64,000 nt of DNA from Aurifilum marmelostoma (Eukaryota; Ascomycota; Sordariomycetes; Diaporthales; Cryphonectriaceae): NCBI GenBank assembly GCA_027559495.1, contig JAMXSV010000008.1:124001-188000 (forward strand), written 5' to 3'. How positions within the stretch are numbered: the stretch's first letter is position 1; the number at the start of each line of letters is the position of its first letter. This document shows, piece after piece, positions 19,505-32,629 of the stretch. Both the position numbers and the translations under genes were made by a program. The notes below the pieces were generated by a model. It saw only the letters and a program-made list of their open reading frames with translations. It ran no database searches and was not told the DNA's origin.

Positions 19505-21505
19505 GCTCTCGCTATGCTATGATCATCGATCGAATGGAGAGCCATTGTATGCGTTGGTCATGGGCACATCCACCGAGAAGACGTCTCGGCGGTGTACTCA
19601 TGGCGTTTTGACGCGGACCTTGATGGCCCAATGTTCAACAGAGTAGACTTTGCTCTGCTTCCAACTTCACAAGATGACATTCCTTTCCCTATACATGCCG
19701 CTAGGCTTGCAAGCTTATTCACTCACCAAACAACCGACCACATCAGCGAAACTCTTGTCGCACGATCCATGACGAAGTAACTCGCCCTCAACATCAAGTC
19801 ATTATACGCTGATTGGTAGCATGTACTATAAACAGTTGCATCCCGAATCTCCGAGCAAGCGGTTGACTTAGCAGAATCAGAATACCGACGCAGCGCCGGC
19901 GACTGCAGGCACACTCACATCCGACAGTACAACAACGCCATCAAAAATTGTTAGTGACACCGCCGCCCCCAAATTTCTCATCTCCACCTGTACAACGAGT
20001 CTCAGGGCCACGTGCTGTCCAGGGTGGTTGCTCGCGGCAGTGCCGTCACTACAGAAATTTTTTCCCTGCACTACACAATCACTACTGCAACGTTCTTGCA
20101 GGTAGGGTGGCGTGCAGCGAAGGAGGGTCTCGGCGGATGAACGTGGGTAGCATCACAGAGATATTACAGCGAACACGTTGCAAGCTTTCCCAAACTGTCC
20201 TGGATCGCCTCCCATCCCGTCCCCCCCCCCCCTCTTCCCCCCTCCCTTCTCTTCGCCTGGATAGGAAAGAAGTGGACCATGTGGCCAAAATAGGGACGGA
20301 CATGCAGAAAGAAGAAGACACGAAAAAGAAAAAAAAAAGTGATACAACTCACCTCGCAAACTCTTGCGCAGGGAGCAGATGTAGGGATCCCGCAACCGAA
20401 CTTCTTGTGACTCTGGATGATGACGATTTGGAATCTCACTGCTGGTCCACGCGCGGAATCATGTCCGCCCTCGTTTCCTTTTCCGCCACCCTCACAAAAC
20501 TTCTGAGAACTTTGGCATCGATCATCGTAGTGTACATACCCACACCCACACATATGACCCAGAGCAAATGGCCATCGACCTGGCCACGCCCGTTGTAATT
20601 CCGCTGCAAGATCCTGTAACGCTGGTTGCGTTCATTGTGGATCCCGCTCCCACCACCTTGCGAGGAGGCATGGCGCTCTCATTTGTGACTCTTGGAGAAT
20701 AAAATGTCGATCCTCGAGGGAGAAAATAACGCTGAGGCGAGAAAGAGACATGCAAGAGAAAGAGGTTGAAGATAGAGACAACGGTATCACTCGTGCCAGT
20801 TGGCGTAAGACGCTGAGCGACACAACGTCATCTCACCGTGACCCTCGAATTCCGACCACTCATCACATCCCAACGAGTCCCGCGCAGTGATGCTTGTCTA
20901 CTCGGCTCATTTCCTAACTCCACGCCTGCGAATATCTGAGCGATGCCGCATATATGCTGGTCAGGATGTCTCTCCTTCATTCTTATGCCAACCTGACCTC
21001 TTCATGCTCGTAAAAATCCCTGTCTGAACCCCACATTTTTCCCATGAATAGGCCGTGCTTTCACTCGTCCCTAATTCAGTATGTGGCTCGCAGTTTGTGT
21101 TGCCATTCTAGTAAGAATAGAGACGGGATCATCGCCTACCGGGCCAATCATCACTGGTAAAGCAGCAAGCTGCTTACCCTCCGACCTACCTGATCTGATC
21201 TCGCGTACTATATTACGCGCATACGGGCGGCCGAATCCAAAGCCATGTGCGCGCAAACGCACACTCGAAGTGCAGTTCCATCAATGAGTGAGAAGAAAAT
21301 TGTTGAATCCTTTTTCTTTTTCGGAAAAGGATCCATCCGATGACAGCAGTCTGGGTTCGGCCGCACACATCAATGCAAAGGGGTTATTCTGGATCGAAGA
21401 GCTTCTTCTTGGCTCCTTGTTGCGGTTGAGCTATCGTTCACATACGGCTTACTGTGATGTATAGCCCGGCGTGTGGCTGAGGGCATGCTGGGACATGAAG
21501 AGCCC

Positions 21506-21518
21506 GGGGGGGGGGGGG
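21506..21518. repeat. G13 homopolymer
   Basis: Thirteen consecutive G on the plus strand in non-coding DNA. Confidence 0.95.
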
Positions 21519-24500
21519 AGGGCGGTTGAAGACGAATACTGTTGACCTGTGATGTTTTGCCGACAAGTACCCAGAGGCGCATGCAGCGGTATCACGATAT
21601 TGAAATGCCGGGAAGGTCAGCCGAGATCTTGACCCTTTCCATCCTTCGGTTTGAGACTCGGCACTCCTGTTGTGTAACCATCAGGGGACTCGAATCTCTT
21701 GAGTACAGATGGGTGGGCAGTATTGCTGACCGATGGGGCGCGGGCGGCCTGACCCCTTGCCCCACAACAGACCCTTGATGATAACCGGCGAAGGGTTCAG
21801 ACTTAGACGAAGAGATGCAAATGTGGCATGGTGGTAGACTTCTGAAGCCTCTTGACCTGCGTGTGTGGCTGTGCCCAACGCTTCATTAGTTTACACACGA
21901 GATACCGTATTAGTGATTTCGAGGATACTAATTAGCCATTGAGTCGTGCATACATAGATGCCAAGACATGGGATACTTTGCTGTGTGAGAATACTGCTAT
22001 CCATCTTCATAATAGCACGTAACGTGCCACTCATTTAGCCAACCTCGGCCAGAATGCCGGGTGTCAGACAAAGAGTAGCCCGTTTCTCACACCGCATACC
22101 CAGCAGAGTGCCTCGCGTCTCATAGGGCTGTTGACGGCCCAGTGGGGTACCTATGTGCACTGCAGTACGACATTGCAAGCTCGATCCACATCGCGGAACG
22201 GTGGGTAGACAGTATCCGCTTGACGTCCCCTGGAGTCGATTCACTTGCCTACTTTGCATGTAGACTCGAGACATGCCTGGGAAACTTCGCGCAGCCCAGA
22301 CGCTTAGGGCGGCAGGAGAGTGCCTGTGAAGTCCTTTGCTCTCTGCGTGCACCATCTCACCTTGCCAGGCCCTGGTAGTTGACTTGTCGTTGTGGCGGTG
22401 GAGGTAGCTTCAAAGCTGCTCCCCCTGCAACAAGACCGTTACGGCAGCCGAGGTGAGCGCCAGAGAGATCTGGTCTGACATGGTCGTAGGGCTGGGGAAT
22501 AATATCTCAGAAGCCAGCCGTGACGAGAGGACTGTCTCTGACCTACTTGCTGGGCGTGACTCGAATTTGAAGGGTACGTGAATCCTCCTGTTCTAGATGC
22601 CGGATGATGATCACATCATCAATAATCTAGTTGACCCGCCGCAGCGTCACGCATCATTTTCGATCCTGTATCTCTGCTCTCGTTTTGTCCCGATCTGGAC
22701 AGAAAGTGCGGAGGATTTCAGGAAGGGAGAGCCATACTTTTTCTCACAAGAAATATAGCAAGGCGGCTGAGATATCGGTGCCATTCTGAGACCGGCCTAT
22801 AGTCATGGTCGCGTCGAGGAAGGCAGGGGGGGGGCTCGCGATACCAGGTAGGCGGTACTGAAATAGACCGAGGATAACAGTCGAGCGCTGTTCTGTGCCC
22901 GGCTGCCCATGTTCTGGAGGAGAGGCTAAGCACTGCAATACTCCTCAAACCCCGTGGCGCGGCCGCCGACGGATGCGCTCCACCGATCCGATATCGTCGA
23001 GGTGGCGGTGGAAGCACCGCTCTTAGCACGTGGCTACCGGGCCTTCAGCCCGCAGCCCAGCTGCTCCGCTGTGGAGAGTCGCGATGAAAGCAGGATCGTC
23101 AACAACCGTCCGTCGACGATCAACGTGAGCAGTGATAGGCTGGGCAGGAGATCGGTCCATGGGGCAGAGAGGCTGAGAAGAACGCCTGGCTTGAGTTCTG
23201 CCCTCTTATCGCTCTCCATGTACAGGGTCTATTCGATTGGCCAGCGGGGCCCAGTTGGTCTCCTTCATCTGAGGCATAGCCACAGCCTCGCCTATCAATC
23301 AACGTCTCGCAGAAGACATCCCAAGAGGGTAAAAACTACAGGCCCACGCCTGGGTGTGAGCGAGAGGGACGAAAGCCAGGGCCCCACCTTACCCATGCTG
23401 ACCGCATACTCGTAGATTGCAAGCTACCGCTGCTGACGGGCAGAATGCTGGGACGGGAGGGGCCCTCCAGGGACCAGGGCGCTGCGCTGTGCTGTGCTGC
23501 AACATTGCCAATTGTATCTGGGCTGGTCAAGCTGCTTGGCGACGTTGTCTGCCCAGATCTGGAAGGGGAAAAGATTGGTCGAGACACACCTGCGTAGAAG
23601 TGGGTGGAAGAGCGCGGAAAGGAAGTAGGAGAAATAAGGCGCAAGAAAATGCGATGTAAGGAGGAGGACTGCACATGAACAAGCAACACTTTGCGATCTT
23701 GCAACCCAATTCCGCACACACGATCATGGTGGCAGTCGGGAAGGGTCGATGGAACCAGTCGCCTGGGTCGATCGACTGACGTGGAGTGCAGGACACACAG
23801 TACTATGGTACTATGGTTTCGTACTTACATGGCACTACCACAGCACTAGTCACTGGATGGGTCGCGCCTGCACTGTGTTCCCCTCACACCCACCCCGCCC
23901 CCCGGCTCTTTCCCTCTACCTCTTCTCTTCCTTCCCATACTGCAAGACCAGACCTACCGTGGATAGACCTGCCTTAAGCGTCTTGAGGCTGGCAGCTAAG
24001 TAAGTGGTTTTGACCTGTCCATCTGATTATCAAGTCCTCAAGCCTACTGGCAGAATCTTGCTCTGCTAATCCCGTCCCTGGTCGACCGAATTCCCAGCCA
24101 TGGCCACGACCAGCTTTTGATTATACTATCAATCTAGCACACTGGGAGGAACCGCGGATTAACAACCGCAACTAAAGTCCATCATCACACCCACACACCC
24201 CCCCCCCGCCCAACCGGTGTCTCCCACATACTATGTGCAGACATCCTTCTCCGGGCCCACCGATAAAAGCCCCAGGTCGACCTCATTCAGCTTGCTAAAT
24301 TTGGTCATAGCTTCGATATTAGGGTACACGCTGCCTTGGCCTTGACAGGCCTTGCTTCTCTAGCAGAGGTAATACCCTGAGGCATACTCCTACGTATCGG
24401 AGGGCAGACCACTTGGCATCCTTCACCGGCGAACTGACCCTAAAACGGTTCTTTTTCTTTTCCTTCCATTTCTCTCCCCCTCCACTCTTGCACGCGTCTC

Positions 24501-24982
24501 ACAGAGGAGCCCTGCATAAGATGAGACTGGACTTGATGACCACCTCGACTGGCTGACCGCCAGAGAACCGCAGCACCGGGTCAGCCCGATGGCAGTTTCG
24601 AGAGCAGACAGGTATCTCGAGACCTCTTTTGACCCTAGATAACCTGCACTCCCAGCATCAGACGAGGCATCTCGTTGCTACCATACCAGCCCCCCACGTG
24701 GGGTGGAGGGTTGCGATGAACCAGTTGATTGCTGCAGAGGGTGCATGATGATGAGGCATGTTTTCGACAACGAGCACGGCATTCGGAGTCGACACATCTG
24801 TGGATTAGACAGCAGCTTTCTCGTCACTTGCGCTGGTCCTTCCGGTGGACCGGTTGTCACTTGGCCTCTCTAGCGGCCAGGGTGGCTCGCGATGGAGGTC
24901 AGAACCTCATTGACAAATAGCGAACCAAATGCCGAAGGCCAATGATATTATAATCCATTCACAGCGCAGCTGACACCGCAGC

Positions 24983-25732
24983 ATGGCAAATCTCCTGCTC
25001 TGCAACCTCAAGAAAACGTGTCGAGGAAGATCCCTTCCGCAAACGTCTCTCTCGAATCCCGAATGTAGCAATGCTCTTCCCCGTACGGCGACCACCTTAC
25101 TTTTCGTGCTTACCTCATGGGTGGGCAGCATCCAAGCCGCGGGGTCTGACCAAAGCATCATAGCATCAAGGCTCAATTTACGATCCACGAATATCACAGC
25201 AGGATCACTCTCCTGGCAGCCTTTTGCAGATAGACAAGGCAGAACTGAAAAGTTGGGCCGTGACGGGGGGAGGGGTAGGTCAGCGGGGCCAGATCGAGTG
25301 GCGTATGTGAGAGAAAAAACGCCAGGAACGCCGTGGCGCTGGGGTAAGATGCTCGTGGATACTGCCCGGACCTCTACTCCAAACAGATCTCGGCCGACAA
25401 AATTTGAACCCTCAGTGTCGAGCCCAGGGCTACCAGAGAAGAGAGAGGCGGAGGAGAGCCTGCATATTCACGTACGTCCCAAGGCCTTGGCACTGCAGAA
25501 GCTGGCGTCTCTTGCTGGCGACTTAGTGTATATGCCTGTCCGCTGTGAATCCTCACAGTGCGTAGGTCTAACTCCTGACACGGCCCGCAGTCGAGGCCCC
25601 TGGAAGAAGAGCCCCTTGTCAGCATGCTGTCCCAATATGGGCACCGATCTCCTCGTTCCCCTCCCACCTCGAATTACGAACGGCGCCTTACCAAGTCCCG
25701 CATGGGACAAAAGTACTGATCACACCTCTTGA
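24983..25732 (+). CDS. Unassigned open frame, 249 codons, doubtful
   Basis: This is an uninterrupted frame starting MANLLLCNLKK, with a hydrophobic stretch TTLLFVLTSWVGSIQ around residues 38-52 and R/S/P-rich sequence after it. It has no recognisable domain, no splice-linked continuation and no pyrimidine-rich leader. In a 64-kb window a frame of this length is only moderately unlikely by chance at this base composition. It is listed because it is the longest frame in a 7-kb gap; I would not build on it without transcript evidence. Confidence 0.15.
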   Translation: MANLLLCNLKKTCRGRSLPQTSLSNPECSNALPRTATTLLFVLTSWVGSIQAAGSDQSIIASRLNLRSTNITAGSLSWQPFADRQGRTEKLGRDGGRGRSAGPDRVAYVREKTPGTPWRWGKMLVDTARTSTPNRSRPTKFEPSVSSPGLPEKREAEESLHIHVRPKALALQKLASLAGDLVYMPVRCESSQCVGLTPDTARSRGPWKKSPLSACCPNMGTDLLVPLPPRITNGALPSPAWDKSTDHTS

Positions 25733-26694
25733 CAGGTCGAAGGTGCGAGAACGGAGATCCATACCCTCCCGTGTGCATCAGTTCTCCATGGATCGTAACA
25801 TCCACTCCGCCCGCCTTCTCGTCTGACAAGGGACGACATGGCGGAGGGGGAGGAAAAGCTTGGCATCATCTAGGCGAAGCCTCTGGGCATTGCATACACT
25901 GTAACGAAGACGCTATCTATCGCTCACCTCCAGGTACTGCTACCAGGGGGAAGGGGGGAGGGGGGGAGACTCGAGGGCTGTATTACAAGTCCCTGGCTGA
26001 CAAGTTGAAGCGGTGGCCACCGCATCGACAATCCATGGTGGCAGTGAGACAGCTTGACAGGCTGGTCGTGGTGTACCCTTGGCTACCCACCGCTGAGCTG
26101 GTTCATCTACACAATCTTAAGCACAAGCAGATCGGCGGCACGATGCGCCCATTTCCTACGGTGCTGCAGAGAGCAGCTAGCCCTACATCTTAGAGACGTC
26201 TAGGCAGACAGATCCGGGGTCTACAGGGTCGCATCAAGACGAATCGGTAACATCCATGCGTGTGGACAGGGAGTACAAGCTGAGTTCATGGTATCTTGGT
26301 ACCTCCATAACAACTGTCAGGCCTGGCGTGACCATGTTGGCTTAGAGGAGCTGTCCCTTCCCGATGTTAGCGGACATACAACCAAGGTCACAACAAAGGT
26401 CACATGCATGTTTACAGCACCATCATCATGATGGCGTTCTACTCTATGCTATGTCGACCACACCATACGTTACCGTCAGCTTCTTACCACTCTCCAGAAC
26501 CGCACTCAAGTTAAAACAAAAGCTTATGATAAATAAAGCTGCCGGCCTTTCCACTTCTCCTTGCACCCTCAGCTCTCTTCCCTCCTCCCCAGTCCAAATA
26601 TACAACCTGTTCTCTGTTGTCATACAGCAACAATAAAATTTATATCAGACCCGTGAATGCACTTTCGTCTCCACTCATCTTGGGATATACCGCC

Positions 26695-27750
26695 ATGGAG
26701 GGACCAAGCATCTACCTTGACGTCCCTTCGCCATTAAGTTGCCACCAGTACCTATACGGTGATCACGACCAGTATCTTGACGGCAGCCACTCGGAATCGC
26801 ACAGTTCAGCAACGTCGCCTGTGAGTATTATGTTGCGCCAGCCTTTCTAGTCCCAGCAGTCTCGTTACTCACATCGTCTTCCCAGTACGATATGACCTGC
26901 CTGGAAGACGGCACGGGCGCAAGTGCCTTTCATAGCCCGGATAGCCGGGACGCGGATGACGGGTGCGAGTCGCCTCATGATGCATCAGCCGTGACAGCAC
27001 CACAATCGAAGCCCGCAACCAAAAGGAAGCGGGAAAACAGATACAAAAATGCTCCCCCCCTCGGTTCTCTCGGTGAGTAAACAATTTTGGTTATCGCTCC
27101 GGGCGAACTGCTTGGTTGCGCGGCTGCACCAGGTCCACCTCCACCTCCCACCCCTCCATCCTGGCGGCGGCGCCACATTGCTGTTAGATACATGCAGAAG
27201 CTGCTACGTTGCCACCACGCGAAGCCACTATCACTATGAGACCGAACCATCGCCGAGGATTAGTCCTCTCCAGGCTACTACATGTTGCACCCACCTCTTT
27301 CAAGGAGCACACAAGCACACACAGTACAGACCCTGACGCTAAATCTGTCCCCTCTTCCAGCGTCGCCGTGCCCAAAATAGGGCCTCACAGCGAGCCTATC
27401 GCGAGCGAAAGGACCAGCGCATCAAGGACCTGGAGCAGATGCTCAACGATGCACGCGCCCGCAACGATGTGCTCAGCCAGGCTTACGCCGAGCTACAGGC
27501 CGAGTATGTCAAGCTGAAGTCGAACCCCTCACACCCGCAGCTCGACGTGCACCAGCACCACACCCACAGCCATCCTGCACACCCACATCAGCTCGCCTCC
27601 TCGATGTCGGCCTCATCTTACCAGACCATACCTGGCACTTCTGTGCCTGCCAGCTTCGTCAACCCGACGTCTATGGCTGTTCTGAACACCAGTAGCGAAC
27701 TGGACGCATACCTGTACCCAGACGTCGGCGTTGGAACCTACGGTCTTTGA
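26695..27750 (+). CDS. Yap-type bZIP transcription factor, three exons, with an apparent +1 frameshift
   Basis: Exons are 26695-26820, 26886-27072 and 27361-27750. Introns are 26821-26885 (GTGAGT..CCCAG) and 27073-27360 (GTGAGT..TTCCAG). Exon 3 opens with the basic region RRRAQNRASQRAYRERKDQR, whose Q-N-R-x-x-Q-R core marks the fungal Yap subclass, then a leucine-zipper-like heptad stretch and a histidine-rich tail (HQHHTHSHPAHPHQ). Exon 2 ends with KRKRENRYKNAP. As given, a run of seven C at 27054-27060 puts the end of exon 2 one base out of phase with exon 3. With six C it reads APPSVLS and joins exon 3 in phase 0, giving about 233 residues with the block typical of these factors. The defect is either an assembly error or a real disruption. 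An in-frame ATG at 26617 lies upstream; 26695 is preferred because its sequence (MEGPSIYLDVPSP) looks conserved. Yap-type factors usually govern stress or secondary-metabolism genes; the targets here are unknown. Confidence 0.8.
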
Positions 27751-28506
27751 TCAGCAATTACAGCTTGGGTTTCCAATGCCAACCACTCGTACTTCTTTTT
27801 CTATGGTATAATGATTCTGTGTTTGACTGGCGTCATGATGACTTGTTGGTATGTGCTCGGCTGGGTACGCACGGTGATTATGGGAGTATTGTATGGTCAT
27901 GTCCTTCTTGCACTCCCGAAGTCCCTCTCGGCAGTATCAAGTTCGACTCGAGGAGTCATCGGAAGGTCTTTAGAGGGTATGATACTTTAACGATATCAAA
28001 ACGTTGGACGATGCATAAAATTTCCGCGGCCGTGGTGGCAAGTGAAGGCTTCCCATATCTGGCGTTGGTTGGGAGATAGGTAGCGAAGTTGTAGTGCTTG
28101 ATTCGTCAAAATTCTCGCAATGTTATCTCTAGATTCACACGAGCTGTACTTGTCTACTCATTTGTTACCCCTCAGGACAAGGTCGCCAACTATTCGTAGC
28201 GAGCGACAATTTCCGCATCTGGAGCTCAGGCCTGATGATCGAGCAGCAATACCTTACCGTGCGGATGCCTCCTCGAGATCCCTGGGGGTAAAGCACTTTG
28301 ACTTCTTCGGAGATCTGAAGAGATACTCTTGGACAATAAGAGGCTGGTGTCCCCAGGCATAGAACGGCATACTCTGCTCCAGCTCACAATGTGTACCTCA
28401 TATATCAGGGCATTATCTACGCGACAGCTAAAAGAAGCGACCACTCCCAGTGATTGGGAATACACGAATGGTCTATATAGCTAGCTGAAATGTCAGTCTC
28501 TCCACA

Positions 28507-28537
<31 letters not shown>

Positions 28538-31308
28538 ATTATGACTACTACCACAGCGTCAGCAGAGTTGTGGAAACAACGGGTTTACTGCGTCTTATAA
28601 TTGTTCAAGATGCTATCAAGGTATCGTTGAAAAGATGCAAGTGTACGAGCACGTTAACTTCAATGTGACCATGCATTAATTTCTTGCAGCTAGGCACCAG
28701 CAAAAGAGAGTCTTACCTCGGCCATCAACTAGTATCTAGTGCTGTTGATCTTAGACGTCCCATGGCTAAGCAACGTTGAACGATTTCAAGCATCGAGAAC
28801 CTCTTGGATTTCCAGCCCATGACAGAAACGAGGGCAGGGTAGGAAGCCCTGAATATCATGCGGCTGAATCGGCTATCGTTCCATTTTGTGCTATTGGCTT
28901 GCGAAATATCCTCCTCCCAGATTTTGTACATGGCCTGAGGCGCCTGATCGATGGCACTGGTCATGATTCGTCCAGCCGAGGAATGATCCGACCTTGCACT
29001 TTCACTGATAAACAGGTTGGCTGTCTTGATAACTGCATATTTGTGTGTGGTATGATCTTTTGTATTTCCTCTACCGCTACTTCTTTCTCTTCTCTACTAC
29101 ATGTATATACATGTGTGTGTATCGATACACACGCGCGCACATAAAAAATATAGAGAGGGGGAGGACAGTGCAAGAGACAGACCCTTGCATCTTGACTTCA
29201 CGAAATGTTCAGGGCGACTTCACCCCGCAATATACGCTTCTTTATTCGCTCTTGTCTGCTCTTTCCCCTCCATAGGTCATGCACCGGTCACGAGACCGGA
29301 ACAGCGGTCGAGATGGAACAGCAGAAGTTACGACGAGCTAGGTGGTCCAATAGTCTTTTTGCGGAAGACTCCAGGTAATTACGTCCACATCCACGTAGTG
29401 CTTCAACGGTTTACACCAGTTTGAGAATTCAAGGGACACAGAAACACACGAATGATACCTAGAAGAAAGCATGTTCTTTAATTAATCATGTGTGATTTCC
29501 TTGACGCGTTCTTCAAACCCGGTAGCCAAAAGAATGACCGTATCTTCCTTGAAGAGGACACAAGTCTCGCAATGACTATATAGTCCATCAGCAAGCACGT
29601 GCGCATCCTCAGAGCACCGACTTACGCCGTGGGGTAATGCTTAGCTGCGGACTGGTCGTGGGGGCTTGCTCGGTGACGGCTGCATCGTTGACAGACTAAC
29701 CAATGGATGAGCTTGTGGGCTGGGATCCTCGAGAGGCAACCTTGAGTTGAAACGCGGTTCCTGCTTTACAGCAGCCACTACTTTGTCATTGGTCCAGGTT
29801 TCTGTCTTTCTGCAACAGGCATGGCGGGGCTGGAAGTCTATGTACTAGGGAGCTGGACACGCCGTGTAAGATGCGATGGAGTCTTAGCCTGGTGACATAA
29901 TATTGCTCGTTCATTGTCCGTACAGAGAAGAATCGGGATAGAAAACTATAGCTATATGATACGGCCCTCTGGTCTCGCACAAAAAATAAGCAAGGGAGAA
30001 GGAGAACAAATAAGAGAAGAAAGAAGAAAAAAAAAAGACAGTGAAAGGAATGGGATGCTTCTAGGCCAAGCATTGGTTTTCCGTCTCTAGCGGCCCAAAG
30101 CCATGAGGCTTTAGAGACGATCATCACAACTACACATCCCCAGGTCTCCGAGCATTCAGATATGGAATGATGTGCACATGCAACAGTCAATTTGCTTAAG
30201 CATCGAGACTGCAAGGCAGTGATAGGTGTCCGGGCGCGTGTGGATTCTTCCACCGCTAGCAAGCTTGATTTTTGGGAGGGGGTCACGAAAGCAGCCCAAG
30301 ATCTCATCGGAGAGCTGCTCAATATGGCCCACAGTTACATGCATTTGACGTGCGTTTTTGTGACGACTACTTATGATGTTTGTCCATACGTAAGCGTCAC
30401 TCTGGGGGAACTCACGGGACCTCAAACACAGTTTGGCCACACTGCGCAGCAGAGCCGGATTCCGAGTTGTCTGTGACATTTGAGGGCAGCTCGCTTAGAT
30501 CTGACGTTCATACAAGTGGTGGAGGGCTAGGTAGTGCGGTGGCCTTGCTGCCGCAGCGTGGCATCGGGCTTTCGGCCAACAGATGCTCTTAGGGCCCATG
30601 CCGGCAGTGGTTCTCCGCGACGGCTTTGATGTTGCATGTTTCTCCACCAAACAAGTCGCTGGGCTTGAACCACACAGGCTTATCCACTTACCCCCTGGGC
30701 CTGTCCTTTTTTTTCTTCCTTTTTTTTCCTTCCCTTATTCTTTTTAAATTGTAGCTTCTTCTATTAAGGGGGCAATTCCACACCCAGACCGTGAAATGGA
30801 ACTAAAGCCAAAAAGAGGGTGTCAAATGACCTACCCTGGCCTCTCTGCTGGCTTGTGTATCCACAGCATCCGAGACTAATTACCTGTCTTGGCTCGTGGA
30901 TCTCCCTTTTTCCTGACATTCTTCTTAACATCCCAGGGCTGCGGCTCGATGTTGTTGAACTTGGTCCACCAATGAGCTTGAGCATCTCGAGCAGGATAGG
31001 CAGGTGGCGCAACTGAAACATACCTTGGTGATATTGCATCCCCGTGGAGACTGATCTGGGGCGAACGATCTCGCCTCGACCGTACCTAGTTAGATGCCCA
31101 GGTGCGTGCGTCCTGACCATTTCTACTTAGCACTAATACATACACAACGTCTCGTTCAGTTTGATGGAGAATTACTATAAAAGATGCTGCATCATCTGGA
31201 GTCTTGGCATCCGTCCTTCCTCTGGCTGTGGCCGACACACCACTGCTTGCCTTTGTGTTTTACTTCTTGTCAGCTCTGGAATTCCCGTACGGACCACACC
31301 ACACAAAC
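27751..31308. other. 3.6-kb region without a supported gene
   Basis: It contains the bZIP 3' flank, an AT/GTAT microsatellite at 28507-28537, and the promoter of the pectin methylesterase on the right. On the minus strand around 30130-30480 there is a short piece reading HVHIIPYLNARRPGDV and stopping. It resembles the end of a histidine-triad protein but has stop codons just before it, so it is at most a remnant. Confidence 0.5.
28507..28537. repeat. AT / GTAT microsatellite
   Basis: An AT dinucleotide run is followed by three GTAT copies, in non-coding DNA. Confidence 0.9.
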
Positions 31309-32577
31309 ATGAGCACTCTTCTCACTCTCGCTACATTGTTCGCCTCGGTGCTGGCCACAAGCCGCACCACCGCACCGTCTGGATGCATCACCGCGGGCAG
31401 TGGTGGCACCTACAGCACCATCCAGGAGGCTGTCGACTCGCTGTCGACGACCTCGACAACCGCACAGTGCATCTTCATCGAGGCGGGCACATACAACGAG
31501 CAGGTCACCGTCTCGGAGCGTGAGGCCGAGCTGACTTTCTACGGCTACACCGAGGACACATCGTCCTACTCGTCCAACGTCGTAACCATCGCCGATGATC
31601 TCGCCGCCGCCGATGGACTGAGCGATGAGGCCACAGGTACCCTGATTGTTCTTGCTGCCAACTTCAAGATGTACAACATCAATGTGGCAAACACGTGAGT
31701 CTGACGTTTATATAATATTGTTGCTATACTCTTTTCTATTTTCAGAACCCTCAGACTTTGTTAGATATGACAAGTTCGAGATGAAGAACTAACATAATCC
31801 TTTTGATCTCCAGATATGGCTCAGGCAGCCAGGCCATCGCCCTGTCGGCGTATGCCGATTCCGGATACTATGCTTGCCAGTTCACGGGCTTCCAGGATAC
31901 CGTGCTCGCGCAGCAGGGCTATCAGCTGTACGCCGGCTGTCTGATCGAGGGCGCCACCGACTTCATCTTTGGCCAGTACGCCCCAGCTTGGTTTCAGTCT
32001 TGTGATATCAGGGTTCTGGAGACGAGCGTCGGCTATGTCACTGGTAAGTAGTATCGTGTGCACATGGTAGTTATTATTGTTGGTTGAGAGACAAGTACAA
32101 GAAGCTGATTATATCGTCACTACCAGCCAATGGCCGTACATCATCGGACGGAACATCTTACTACGTCTTTGTAAGTTGTTTTTCCTCTCAAAACCCTTTC
32201 TCCTACCCAGACGGGTTTCGCCGTGGGGATGCCAAGCTCACAATTTTGTTCAGAACGAATGCGACATTGCCGCCGCAGAGGGTCAATCCGTCGCCTCGGG
32301 CACATACTATCTCGGCCGCCCCTGGTCCGAGTACGCCCGCGTCGTCTTCCAGGACACGTCCATGTCCGACGTCATCAACAGCGCCGGCTGGTCGCAGTGG
32401 TCGTCCAGCGAGCCCAACACCGAGGATGTCCTGTTTGGCGAGTACGACAACACCGGCGACGGCGCAGAGGGAACGCGTGCCAGCTTTGCCACGACGCTGA
32501 GCGCACCTGTGTCCATCGAGACCATCTTGGGAGATGACTATACTAGCGCGGGTTACTACGACGCCTCGTACATGTAA
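31309..32577 (+). CDS. Secreted pectin methylesterase (CE8), four exons, 327 residues
   Basis: Exons are 31309-31694, 31814-32043, 32127-32170 and 32254-32577 (984 nt, phases agree). The N-terminus MSTLLTLATLFASVLATS is a signal peptide, so the enzyme is secreted. It removes methyl esters from pectin, exposing polygalacturonate to lyases and polygalacturonases. CE8 features in order: YSTIQEAVDSL, YNEQVTV, the region FTGFQDTVLAQQGYQLY (Gln and catalytic Asp of the QDT motif), GATDFIFGQYAPAWF (second catalytic Asp in DFIFG), and LGRPWSEYARVVF with the substrate-binding Arg and Trp. All catalytic residues are present and the length is normal for fungal CE8 enzymes. The upstream ATG at 31204 is in frame but would bury the signal peptide, so 31309 is chosen. 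Such genes are usually induced on plant cell walls. No other pectinase lies in the window. Confidence 0.93.
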
Positions 32578-32591
32578 TCAAGAGACACGCA

Positions 32592-32629
<38 letters not shown>

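Larger units (their letters stand above)
19505..26694. other. 7.2-kb region without a supported gene
   Basis: Both strands hold many short frames but none with a recognisable domain. The longest, 24983-25732 plus (249 codons), has a hydrophobic patch near residue 40 and otherwise no family feature. I also saw C-rich runs at 20219-20232, a G13 run at 21506-21518, and two adjacent GTACTATG copies at 23800-23815. The right end (about 26450-26690) is a pyrimidine-rich leader and promoter of the bZIP gene. Long non-coding upstream regions are common for bZIP regulators. Confidence 0.5.
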
